15,188 nucleotides of DNA from Treponema sp. GTDB taxonomy: Bacteria; Spirochaetota; Spirochaetia; Treponematales; Treponemataceae. Shown here piece after piece: positions 1-6,424 of this stretch. The notes under the pieces were generated by a model. It did no database searches, was not told the origin of the DNA, and was given only the letters and a program-made list of their open reading frames with translations. The position numbers and the translations under genes are program-made. Each line of letters opens with the position of its first letter. Within the stretch, counting starts at the first letter, position 1. The stretch covers positions 1-15,188 of the forward strand of contig JAFLSP010000019.1 of assembly GCA_022510885.1 (NCBI GenBank), given 5' to 3'.

Positions 1-59
1 CGGGCGCGGGCAGGGCGGTCGCCGGAAGCATGAGCCTCAAGAAACGCCCCACGGAGTGA
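1..59 (+). other. Possible 3' end of an upstream gene, frame undecided
   Basis: The first bases are GC-rich and look coding, but too little is present to identify a product. Two plus-strand frames close here: one with TGA at 31-33, and one with TGA at 57-59 whose last residues read SLKKRPTE. Either could be the C-terminus of a gene that begins before the window. The next feature is a promoter at 99-127, so any upstream gene ends before it. No family is recognisable. Confidence 0.25.
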
Positions 60-98
60 GGGCGCGTGGCGGAGAGGCTGGTTTTGCGTCGCTGTCGC

Positions 99-127
99 TT
101 GACCAAACGGCGCTTTTTTGCTATCAT
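99..127 (+). promoter_or_regulatory. Sigma70-type promoter of the rplU operon
   Basis: A -35 box TTGACC (99-104) and a -10 box TATCAT (122-127) are separated by exactly 17 bases. The bases TGC just before the -10 make an extended -10 element. Transcription should start near 134, leaving a leader of about 53 bases before the rplU ATG. That leader has a weak GC-rich inverted repeat (CCGCG ... CGCGG) but nothing convincing as a ribosomal-protein operator. Confidence 0.8.
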
Positions 128-186
128 GCCGTATTCGTATTTTCGTCCGCGGGGCGTTCGGTGTTCGCGGCAGTGCAGGGGTTATC

Positions 187-498
187 ATGTACGCACTTTT
201 TGAGTATAAGGGCAAGCAGTACAAGGCTGAGCAGGACGCGCTGATTCAGGTCGATAAAATCGACGCGGAGAAAGGCGCGAAGATTGCTATTGATTCAGTG
301 CTTTTGGTGAGCGACGGCGACAAGGTGAGCGTCGGCACTCCGTATGTGCAGGGCGCAAAGGTTGAGGTGGAGGTCGAGGACTCGTTCCGCGACAAGAAGG
401 TGCTCGTGTTCAAGTACAAGAGCAAGAAGGACTACCACCGCCTCATCGGACATCGGCAGGAATACACCCGGGTGCGCGTGAAGAGCATCGTCGTCTAG
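187..498 (+). CDS. rplU: 50S ribosomal protein L21
   Basis: This 103-residue protein begins MYALFEYKGKQYK and ends with the YKSKKDYHRLIGHRQEYTRV segment typical of L21, a 23S rRNA-binding protein of the large subunit. The length equals the family norm. The ATG at 187 is chosen because it gives the canonical L21 N-terminus. An in-frame start at 118 would add 23 residues not seen in L21 and would overlap the promoter -10 region. A short AGGGG stretch about five bases upstream can serve as the ribosome-binding site. It is the first gene of rplU-prp-rpmA, the usual order in bacteria that carry Prp, and is followed after only three bases by prp. Confidence 0.97.
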   Translation: MYALFEYKGKQYKAEQDALIQVDKIDAEKGAKIAIDSVLLVSDGDKVSVGTPYVQGAKVEVEVEDSFRDKKVLVFKYKSKKDYHRLIGHRQEYTRVRVKSIVV

Positions 499-501
499 GC
501 G

Positions 502-831
502 ATGACCGCCGTGACGCTGGTCTGCGACAAAAACGGCGCGTTTCGTTCGTGTGAGGCGACGGGACACGCGGGGTTTGCCGCAAAAGGCTCCGACATCGTG
601 TGCGCCGCCGTGACGATACTGCTGCGGACGGCGATGGACGTGCTTCTGGGGACGGACGGCGTTTCAGTGCGGGCGGACGCGGGCGAGCGTGGTGCGTTGT
701 CGTTCGCGGTCGAGCGGGCGGCGGCAAGCAAGACGGAACGTCTTGTCTGCACGGCAGATTTTTTGGAGCGCGGGTTGCGTTCCTTGCAGGCTGAATACCC
801 GCAGTTTGTCAGACTGCAAAAAATAGTATAG
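502..831 (+). CDS. prp: Ribosomal-processing cysteine protease Prp (YsxB family)
   Basis: This 109-residue protein lies between rplU and rpmA, the standard position of Prp. The family signature is present: GHAGFA around His22 and DIVCAAVT around Cys34. These match in position the His and Cys catalytic pair described for the Staphylococcus aureus enzyme. In Firmicutes, Prp removes a short N-terminal extension from L27 during ribosome assembly. Here L27 has no such extension, so the substrate is uncertain (see findings). The ATG lies three bases after the rplU stop, so translation is probably coupled to L21. Assignment to the family is secure from motif and context; the function in this organism is inferred. 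Confidence 0.9.
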   Translation: MTAVTLVCDKNGAFRSCEATGHAGFAAKGSDIVCAAVTILLRTAMDVLLGTDGVSVRADAGERGALSFAVERAAASKTERLVCTADFLERGLRSLQAEYPQFVRLQKIV

Positions 832-864
832 AGTAGCCGCAGTGGCGGCAGAGCGGAGGAATAT

Positions 865-1116
865 ATGGGACGCAGTAAAGGCGGCAGCGGCGCGAAAAAC
901 GGCCGCGATTCAAACCCGAAGCATTTGGGTGTCAAGAAATACGGCGGTGAGAAGGTCACGGCGGGGTCTATCATCGTCAAGCAGCGCGGTACGAAAATCC
1001 ATCCTGGTGACAACGTGCGGCGGGCAGGGGACGATAGTCTGTTTGCCGTTGCGGATGGAACGGTCGTTTTTGGCGAACGCAAGAACAGGAAAATCGTTTC
1101 TGTCGTAAAGGCTTGA
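865..1116 (+). CDS. rpmA: 50S ribosomal protein L27
   Basis: This 83-residue L27 carries the conserved N-terminal [18 protein letters not shown] segment and the [19 protein letters not shown] core. L27's N-terminal tail reaches toward the peptidyl-transferase centre. The ATG at 865 follows a strong GGAGGA (855-860) at suitable spacing. Reading upstream in frame there is no ATG, GTG or TTG before the TAG at 829-831, so the protein starts MGRSKGGSG without the extension found in Firmicutes. It is the last gene of the rplU operon; a strong intrinsic terminator follows 23 bases after the stop. Confidence 0.97.
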   Translation: MGRSKGGSGAKNGRDSNPKHLGVKKYGGEKVTAGSIIVKQRGTKIHPGDNVRRAGDDSLFAVADGTVVFGERKNRKIVSVVKA

Positions 1117-1139
1117 CGTTCGGCTTTGCTGTCTGTACG

Positions 1140-1175
1140 TACCCGAGTTCACGCGCTGAATTCGGGTATTTTTTT
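1140..1175 (+). terminator. Intrinsic terminator after rpmA
   Basis: An 11-bp stem (left arm 1140-1150, TACCCGAGTTC; right arm 1158-1168, GAATTCGGGTA, one G-T wobble) encloses a seven-base loop. It is followed at once by seven T residues (1169-1175). This is a textbook rho-independent terminator for the rplU-prp-rpmA transcript. Its U tract ends only about 11 bases before the obg start codon. Confidence 0.93.
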
Positions 1176-1186
1176 AGGAAACGGCG

Positions 1187-2305
1187 ATGAATGTGTTTGC
1201 AGATGAGGCGATAATCGAAGTGCAGTCGGGGCGCGGCGGCAACGGCTGCATTGCGTTTCGGCGCGAAAAATACGTTCCCATGGGCGGACCAAACGGCGGC
1301 GACGGCGGCAAGGGCGGCGACGTCGTGTTCTGCGTGCGCCGCAACGTCAAGACGCTCGCCAACATTCGGTATCGCCGATTTTTCCGCGCGAAGAACGGCG
1401 GCGACGGGCAGGGGTGGAACCGCACGGGGCGCGACGGCGACGACGTGATGATTGCCGTGCCGCCGGGAACGACAGTGCGTGATGCGGAAACGAACGCGCT
1501 TATCCACGACTTTGCGACCGACCGTGAAGATGCGACATTCACGTTTTTGGTCGGCGGCAAGGGCGGCTGGGGCAACGTGCATTTCAAATCGTCCACCAAT
1601 CAGGCACCGCGCCGTGCGAATGCGGGGCAGGACGGGGAATATCGCAAGCTGCGCCTTGAGCTGAGCATTATGGCGGACATCGGCTTGGTGGGCTTTCCCA
1701 ACGCGGGCAAGTCGTCGCTTTTGGACGCATTCACCAATGCGCGTCCTAAAATCGCGCCGTATCCTTTCACCACGAAAATTCCGAACCTCGGCGTACTCCG
1801 TGCCGACGACGAGACCGACGTGATTATCGCCGACATTCCGGGCATCATCGAGGGCGCGAGCAAGGGTGCGGGACTGGGAACGCAGTTCCTCAAGCATATC
1901 TCGCGCACGGCGGGCCTGGTTTTTATGATTGATTGCAGCGAGGACTCCTGTTTTGGTGCGTTCGCGACGCTGCGTGGTGAGCTGGAGGGCTTTTCGCGCG
2001 ACTTGCTTGCAAAGCCGCACATCGTGCTGTGCAATAAAATCGACGAGGACGGCGCGGCAGAACGTGCGGAACAAGTCGCCGCGGAAGTGAAGTCGCTTGA
2101 GCCAGACACGCAGGTGCTCAATGTGTCGGTCATATTGCATGAGGGACTTGACGCGGTGCGCGTCGCGATTCTGCGCGTCATGCGCACGCTTGCGCAAGCG
2201 GGCGCGGAGGTTGCGGTGTCGGGGAAGGCCGAGAAGAGCGCTTTCTTGCAGTCGCGCTCGGTCGATGATTCAATGGAAGTGCAGTTTCCGGGGCAGGAGC
2301 AGTGA
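1187..2305 (+). CDS. obg: GTPase Obg/CgtA, ribosome assembly
   Basis: This 372-residue GTPase acts in late assembly of the 50S subunit. It has a glycine-rich N-terminal Obg fold (residues about 1-160, with GGNGCIAFRREKYVPMGGP and repeated GGDGGKGG runs) followed by the G domain: P-loop GFPNAGKSS at 169-177, switch region PYPFTTKIPNLG, DIPGI at 216-220 and NKID at 283-286. Only about 30 residues follow the G domain, so the optional C-terminal OCT domain of some Firmicutes proteins is absent. The ATG at 1187 has AGGA (1176-1179) upstream, directly after the terminator U tract. The stop overlaps the GTG start of nadD in a GTGA (2302-2305), indicating translational coupling. Confidence 0.96.
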   Translation: MNVFADEAIIEVQSGRGGNGCIAFRREKYVPMGGPNGGDGGKGGDVVFCVRRNVKTLANIRYRRFFRAKNGGDGQGWNRTGRDGDDVMIAVPPGTTVRDAETNALIHDFATDREDATFTFLVGGKGGWGNVHFKSSTNQAPRRANAGQDGEYRKLRLELSIMADIGLVGFPNAGKSSLLDAFTNARPKIAPYPFTTKIPNLGVLRADDETDVIIADIPGIIEGASKGAGLGTQFLKHISRTAGLVFMIDCSEDSCFGAFATLRGELEGFSRDLLAKPHIVLCNKIDEDGAAERAEQVAAEVKSLEPDTQVLNVSVILHEGLDAVRVAILRVMRTLAQAGAEVAVSGKAEKSAFLQSRSVDDSMEVQFPGQEQ

Positions 2306-3507
2306 GAATCGCGATTTTGGGCGGGAGTTTCAATCCGCCGCATCTGGGGCATCTCATCCTTGCGGACAGCGTGTGCGTGCAGATGGGCTACGACCGAGTG
2401 CTGTTCGTGCCCGTGTTCAATCCGCCGCACAAGGAAATGCGACACGCGGCAAGCCCGGAGCACCGACTGGCAATGGTGCGCGCGATGGCGGCGGAGGACG
2501 GGCGCTTTGCCGCCGAATCATGCGAAGTTGACCGTGCGGGCATTTCGTTCACCTATGACACGGTGCGCTTTCTGGAAGAGAAGTACAAGGACGTGCTGAC
2601 TGACAAAATCGGCGTGATTATGGGGCAGGATTTGGCGCAGGATTACGGCAAATGGGAGCACGCTGGCGAGCTTGCCGAGCGGGCGCAGCTTATTCTTGCC
2701 CTGCGTCCCACGGAAATCCGCAACCGGGCGTTCGAGAACCTGCCGAAAGGCGCGTATGCGCACCACGAGCGCGAGTTCAGCATCGAGCGGTATCCGCACC
2801 TGGTGCTGGCGAACCCCGAGGTGGCGATTTCCTCCACGGACATCCGTGCGCGCGTGGTGCGCGGCGACGCATGGCAGTACCTGGTGAGCAAAGGCGTGCG
2901 CGACTATATCCGCGGGAACCGGCTCTACGGCTGCGGGCTTTTTGAGCGCGTGCAGGCATTCGCAAAGGCGCACCTGAGCGCGGCGCGCTACGAGCATTCG
3001 GTGCGCGTGGGCGAGATGGCGGCGCAGATGTGCGCGCGGTATGGCGAGGACCCGTTCAGAGGGCGTTTCGCGGGCATCGCGCACGACATCTGCAAGGAGA
3101 TTCCGGGCGAGGAGATGCTCGCGCTTGCCGAACAGGACGGAAATCCGTTCAGCACGCTGGAACGCAGTAAACTTTCGCTCCTGCACGGACGTGCGGCGGC
3201 AGTCAGGCTTCGGCAGGAATTCGGCGTGACGGACGAGGACGTGTTGCAGGCGGTCGCGAACCACACGTTCGGCAACGGGCAATTGAGCGACCTTGCGAAA
3301 ATCGTCTTTGTGGCGGACAAAATCGAGCCTTCGCGCCCGCAGTCCACGGACGAGTACCGGGCGCGGCTGCTCGCCTTGCCGCTTGACGCGATGACGCTCG
3401 CCGTGCTGGAGGAGAACATCGCCTATCTGGAGAAAAAGGGCCGGGAAGTTGCGGGCGAAGCACTATGTTTCCGCGACGAGCTGCGGCGCAAGGTTGGTGA
3501 AGTATGA
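2302..3507 (+). CDS. nadD: NadD-YqeK fusion: nicotinate-nucleotide adenylyltransferase plus HD-domain hydrolase
   Basis: This 401-residue protein carries two enzymes. Residues 1 to about 205 are NadD, which makes deamido-NAD from nicotinate mononucleotide and ATP. They contain the nucleotidyltransferase motifs GGSFNPPHLGH (7-17) and ISSTDIR (176-182). Residues about 213-401 are a YqeK-type HD domain with metal ligands at His232, His261-Asp262, His295, His321 and Asp339. Characterised YqeK proteins hydrolyse symmetrical Ap4A. In Bacillus subtilis the order is nadD, yqeK, rsfS as separate genes; here the first two are joined in one continuous frame. The start is GTG at 2302, overlapping the obg stop. 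The stop overlaps the next gene in an ATGA. Both domains look intact. Confidence 0.94.
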   Translation: MRIAILGGSFNPPHLGHLILADSVCVQMGYDRVLFVPVFNPPHKEMRHAASPEHRLAMVRAMAAEDGRFAAESCEVDRAGISFTYDTVRFLEEKYKDVLTDKIGVIMGQDLAQDYGKWEHAGELAERAQLILALRPTEIRNRAFENLPKGAYAHHEREFSIERYPHLVLANPEVAISSTDIRARVVRGDAWQYLVSKGVRDYIRGNRLYGCGLFERVQAFAKAHLSAARYEHSVRVGEMAAQMCARYGEDPFRGRFAGIAHDICKEIPGEEMLALAEQDGNPFSTLERSKLSLLHGRAAAVRLRQEFGVTDEDVLQAVANHTFGNGQLSDLAKIVFVADKIEPSRPQSTDEYRARLLALPLDAMTLAVLEENIAYLEKKGREVAGEALCFRDELRRKVGEV

Positions 3508-4703
3508 GGCTGGAAAAAACGACAGGAAACAGGGGCGGGATTTTCCTGCTCCTGATTGTGCTGATTCTCGCGGGCGTGACGGCGTTCCTCGCGCTGTCGC
3601 TGCGCACCAACGTCATCGACGAGAACCTCAAGGGCGACCGCGTGATAAAGACGCTGTTCGTCATGGAGGACCGCAACCATGTGCTCTTCACCGACGTGCT
3701 GATTTACTATCCCGTCTCCCGTCGCGGCGCGCTCATTGACATCGTGGGCAACACCGGCGCGATTTTCCAGTCCATCGGACGGGTTGACCGCATCGACGCA
3801 ATTTATGCCGAAAAAGGCATCGAAACCTATAAGGAAGAAATCGAAAAGCTCATCGGCATGACCATCCCCATCACCGTGGTGCTGCGCTTGGACAGTTTCG
3901 GCGAGTTGACCGATATGCTCGGCGGCATGAAGGTCTTTGTGCCCGCTCCCGTGGACGTGCAGTCCGACGACGGCGTGCGGCTGCTCCTCCCGAGTGGCGC
4001 GGTCACGCTTGACGGCGACAAAATCGTCACCTACCTGACCTACCGCCGCCCCGACGAGACGGACGCGGACGTGGGCGAGCGCCGCCAGAATGTGATGGTC
4101 GCGCTGCTGAGCGCGCTCACGCGCAACGCGGGCGTCATGCTCGACAAGGCGAATTTCCCGCGCTACGCAAAACGGCTTGACGCGAACATCGGCACCAGAG
4201 ACTTGCGCCGCTTGTTCACGGAAATTGCGCAGGTGGACTCAGACCACCTCGTGCCACAGGCGATTACCGGCTCAAGCCGCGAAGTTGACGGAAAAACCTT
4301 GCTCTTCCCTTTCTATGACGGTCAGTTGATTAAGGACGTGGTGCGGCAGGTGACCAACTCGCTCATCTCGCTGGAGGACAACGGCGTGAACCGCATCTAC
4401 GTGCTTGAGATTCAGAACGGCACGAGCGTGCAGGGCTTGGCGCGCAACACGTCGGCACTGCTTCAGAGCGCGGGCTACGACGTGCTGAGCACGCTGAACG
4501 CGGACAGGAACGACTACGAAAAGACCGTGATTATCAACCACATCGGCAACGCGGAGGTCGCGAAAAACCTGGGTGACTTCATCCATTGTGACAACATTCT
4601 GGAAGAGAGCGTGCAGTCGGAAGCGGCAGGCCTTGAAGCCGGCGCGAACGTGGACTTCACGATTATACTGGGCAAAGATTTTGACGGACGCTACGTGCGC
4701 TAG
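3504..4703 (+). CDS. LytR-CpsA-Psr family membrane protein with C-terminal LytR_C domain
   Basis: This 399-residue protein has one N-terminal membrane segment (about 12-33) followed by an extracytoplasmic region. Residues about 50-205 resemble the LytR-CpsA-Psr domain: a segment around RVDRIDAIYAEKGIETYK, then IPITVVLRLDSFGELTDMLG, then the Arg-rich YRRPDETDADVGERRQNV (180-197). Residues about 298-391 match the LytR_C region (EIQNGTSVQGLARNTSALL, then a GYDV strand). In Gram-positive bacteria LCP enzymes attach undecaprenyl-linked glycopolymers to peptidoglycan. The acceptor and donor in a spirochaete are unknown. The ATG overlaps the nadD-yqeK stop, and rsfS follows 16 bases after the stop. 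The N-terminal third of the LCP domain is divergent, so catalytic activity is not certain. Confidence 0.8.
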   Translation: MRLEKTTGNRGGIFLLLIVLILAGVTAFLALSLRTNVIDENLKGDRVIKTLFVMEDRNHVLFTDVLIYYPVSRRGALIDIVGNTGAIFQSIGRVDRIDAIYAEKGIETYKEEIEKLIGMTIPITVVLRLDSFGELTDMLGGMKVFVPAPVDVQSDDGVRLLLPSGAVTLDGDKIVTYLTYRRPDETDADVGERRQNVMVALLSALTRNAGVMLDKANFPRYAKRLDANIGTRDLRRLFTEIAQVDSDHLVPQAITGSSREVDGKTLLFPFYDGQLIKDVVRQVTNSLISLEDNGVNRIYVLEIQNGTSVQGLARNTSALLQSAGYDVLSTLNADRNDYEKTVIINHIGNAEVAKNLGDFIHCDNILEESVQSEAAGLEAGANVDFTIILGKDFDGRYVR

Positions 4704-4719
4704 CGGCAAGGAGGAACGT

Positions 4720-5067
4720 ATGGCAGAAACGGTACAGGAACAGGCGCTGGGACTTGCGCAGGAATTGGAGAACGGCAAGGCGGAGCAGGTCACCGTCATC
4801 GACGTGTCCGAACTGAACAGTTGGACAGATTTTTTCGTGATTGCGACGGTGCGCAGTGCCACACAGATGCAGGGTCTGCAAAAGCAGGTGAAAGATTACG
4901 TGAAGGCGAATGATATGCAGATACACGTGACGAACCGCAAGCAGCCCGACGGCAACGACTGGAATCTCATCGACATCGGACCCGTGGTCGTCCATTTGAT
5001 GTCGCCGGACGCGCGCGATTTCTACGAGCTGGAAAAACTCTGGCAGGCGGGCAAGGTGCTGAAATAG
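4720..5067 (+). CDS. rsfS: Ribosomal silencing factor RsfS
   Basis: This 115-residue protein of the RsfS/YbeB/Iojap family binds L14 and blocks joining of the ribosomal subunits when nutrients are short. Recognisable segments are SWTDFFVIATVRSATQMQGL and WNLIDIGPVVVHLMS followed by FYELEKLW. The ATG at 4720 is chosen because a strong AAGGAGG (4708-4714) precedes it and the product then has family length. The frame is open further upstream, but that part overlaps the LCP gene. It is the last gene of the obg to rsfS run, and its position after nadD-yqeK is conserved in many bacteria. No terminator is visible in the 30 bases before the convergent acidic gene. Confidence 0.94.
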   Translation: MAETVQEQALGLAQELENGKAEQVTVIDVSELNSWTDFFVIATVRSATQMQGLQKQVKDYVKANDMQIHVTNRKQPDGNDWNLIDIGPVVVHLMSPDARDFYELEKLWQAGKVLK

Positions 5068-5097
5068 ACTGAGAAGAATGCGGCAGGACGGCGCTCG

Positions 5098-5346
5098 CTA
5101 GAAGTCGTCGGGGTCGTCGGAGAAGCGCACGTCCTCCTCGTCAAAATCGTCTAATGACTCGGGCAGGTCGGTGTTGAAATCCTCATCGTAGAGCATTTCG
5201 TCGTCAAAGTCGTCGTAATCATCCTCGTCGTCGAGAAAGGCATCCTCGCCGTCTGCATCCGAAAAGTCGTCGTCAAAGTCATCGTCGGAAAAATCCATCG
5301 CTGCGGCAAGCAAAATGGACGTATCATCGAAAAAATTACGGCTCAT
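5098..5346 (-). CDS. Extremely acidic small protein, unknown function
   Basis: This 82-residue protein is encoded opposite to all its neighbours. It has 31 Asp and 7 Glu (46 percent acidic), only two Arg, and no Lys or His, with aromatic residues spaced through the Asp runs (for example DDDFDDDFSD and YDDFDDE, ending FSDDPDDF). The N-terminal 16 residues are less acidic (ILLAAA). It has no Cys, no signal peptide and no recognised domain. The ATG at 5346 is chosen because AGGA lies seven bases upstream; an in-frame TTG at 5361 is less likely. It has its own promoter at 5379-5407. It converges on rsfS with a 30-base gap and diverges from ispE. It may be a disordered polyanion or a partner of a basic or nucleic-acid-binding protein, but no role can be assigned. 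Confidence 0.75.
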   Translation of the reverse strand: MSRNFFDDTSILLAAAMDFSDDDFDDDFSDADGEDAFLDDEDDYDDFDDEMLYDEDFNTDLPESLDDFDEEDVRFSDDPDDF

Positions 5347-5378
5347 ATTCCCTTCCTGCAAATCATGCGAATACAGAA

Positions 5379-5407
5379 ACTGTAGATGAGACGGCTGCTT
5401 TAGTCAA
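5379..5407 (-). promoter_or_regulatory. Promoter of the acidic-protein gene
   Basis: On the minus strand, TTGACT (plus positions 5402-5407) and TACAGT (5379-5384) are separated by 17 bases. The region just upstream on this strand is rich in A tracts and could act as an UP element. The predicted start near 5372 leaves a leader of about 26 bases, including the AGGA ribosome-binding site. Confidence 0.65.
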
Positions 5408-5465
5408 TGGATTTTGCAGAGATTTTTAAGAATTTTTGTGCGGGTCGTCACCGTCGCTCCATCTA

Positions 5466-5493
5466 TTGACTTTATAAAAAAACTTGCTATAAT
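5466..5493 (+). promoter_or_regulatory. Strong promoter of ispE, abutting the start codon
   Basis: TTGACT (5466-5471) and a perfect TATAAT (5488-5493) are 16 bases apart, with TGC before the -10 giving an extended -10. The -10 ends only nine bases before the ispE ATG (5503). Transcription starting at the usual distance would begin at about 5499-5502, so the mRNA should be leaderless or have a leader of a few bases. Confidence 0.85.
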
Positions 5494-5502
5494 TAAGACA
5501 CT

Positions 5503-6366
5503 ATGTCGCCCGATATTGTTATTCGCGCGCCAGCAAAGGTGAACATCGGACTGCGGGTTCTGCCTGAGCGCGGCGACGGGTTTCACAATATCGAGAGCAT
5601 TTTCCAGACGGTGGACGTGTGCGATGAGCTGGTCGTCTCGCCGCTTGCGGAACGAAAACGGTGCAAGGTGGAATGCGATGATGCCGTTCTGCCTGCGGAC
5701 AACACGTTGACGGCGACATATACAGCGTTCTGTCAGTTGACTGGCTGCGACACAGGCGTTCGCGTTCGCGTTCGCAAGCGGATTCCGGCGGGCGGCGGCT
5801 TGGGCGGCGGTTCTTCCGACGCGGCGGCGTTTTTGCGCGCGCTTGCGCGGCTGAACGGCGTGGTGCTTACCGACTGCTTGGCAGATGCGGTCGCCGCGCA
5901 GGTGGGAAGCGACGTGTTCTTCTTTCTGCACTGCGGGACGGACGGCACGGGTGCGGCATTGGTATCCGGGCGCGGGGAGGTGGTGCGGCCGATTGTGCCG
6001 CGAGATGATGTGCATTTTGTTTTGGTCTTTCCGGGCGTGCATTCTTCTACTAAGGAAGCGTACCGACTGGTGGACGAAGACATACGGGCGGGTACCGTGG
6101 TTTCCTGCCCTGACTTTTCAGCGTATGAGGCGATGTACCGAAGCCCAGTTTCTGACTGGACGTTCGCGAACAGTTTTACCGCGTCGCTGAAGAGGAAATA
6201 TCCCGCAATCGCGCAAGCCCTTGCGGATATTCAAAAAAGTGGTGCCGTGTGGTCTGACATGACGGGCAGCGGCGCAGTAGTGTTTGGAGTATATGAGGCT
6301 GCCGAAGCTTCAAAAAAAGCGTTTGCCGAACTGACAGGGACGTGGAAGTCCTGCTTTTTGGCATAA
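5503..6366 (+). CDS. ispE: 4-diphosphocytidyl-2-C-methyl-D-erythritol kinase IspE
   Basis: This 287-residue GHMP kinase carries out the ATP-dependent phosphorylation step of the non-mevalonate isoprenoid pathway. It shows the N-terminal APAKVNIGLRVL and DGFHNIESIF segments, the ATP-binding GGGLGGGSSDAA loop (97-108) and the C-terminal DMTGSGAVVFGVY loop. Length is typical. The ATG at 5503 has no Shine-Dalgarno; the bases before it (TTAAGACACT) are the spacer after the -10 box, so initiation is probably leaderless. IspE upstream of spoVG is a conserved association, also seen in Bacillus although purR and yabJ intervene there. SpoVG starts 58 bases after the ispE stop. Confidence 0.95.
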   Translation: MSPDIVIRAPAKVNIGLRVLPERGDGFHNIESIFQTVDVCDELVVSPLAERKRCKVECDDAVLPADNTLTATYTAFCQLTGCDTGVRVRVRKRIPAGGGLGGGSSDAAAFLRALARLNGVVLTDCLADAVAAQVGSDVFFFLHCGTDGTGAALVSGRGEVVRPIVPRDDVHFVLVFPGVHSSTKEAYRLVDEDIRAGTVVSCPDFSAYEAMYRSPVSDWTFANSFTASLKRKYPAIAQALADIQKSGAVWSDMTGSGAVVFGVYEAAEASKKAFAELTGTWKSCFLA

Positions 6367-6401
6367 TGTTTTGTTTACAGGTTCAAAGTCTGTTTTGAGT
6401 C

Positions 6402-6407
6402 TATAAA
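6402..6407 (+). promoter_or_regulatory. Possible -10 box ahead of spoVG
   Basis: TATAAA at 6402-6407 lies in a short AT-rich gap upstream of spoVG. The best -35-like hexamers are TTTACA (6374-6379), 22 bases away, and TTCAAA (6382-6387), 14 bases away; both spacings are poor. It may be a weak or differently controlled promoter, or spoVG may simply be read from the ispE promoter. Confidence 0.3.
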
Positions 6408-6424
6408 TGAAGTGGAGGTAAGTC

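Noticed and set aside
56..244. A 62-codon plus-strand frame overlapping the rplU promoter and start
   Set aside because: It runs through the promoter and into rplU in another frame, has no ribosome-binding site, and shows no recognisable product.
977..2197. A 406-codon open frame on the minus strand opposite rpmA and obg
   Set aside because: It spans two well-supported genes and a terminator on the plus strand and has the same His/Arg/Val-rich shadow composition.
4573..4719. A longer N-terminus for RsfS
   Set aside because: The extra 49 codons overlap the LCP gene in another frame. The ATG at 4720 has a strong AAGGAGG and gives the normal family length.
6381..6400. Terminator hairpin after ispE (TCAAA ... 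TTTGA)
   Set aside because: The stem is only about five base pairs of A-T rich sequence and is not followed by a T run.
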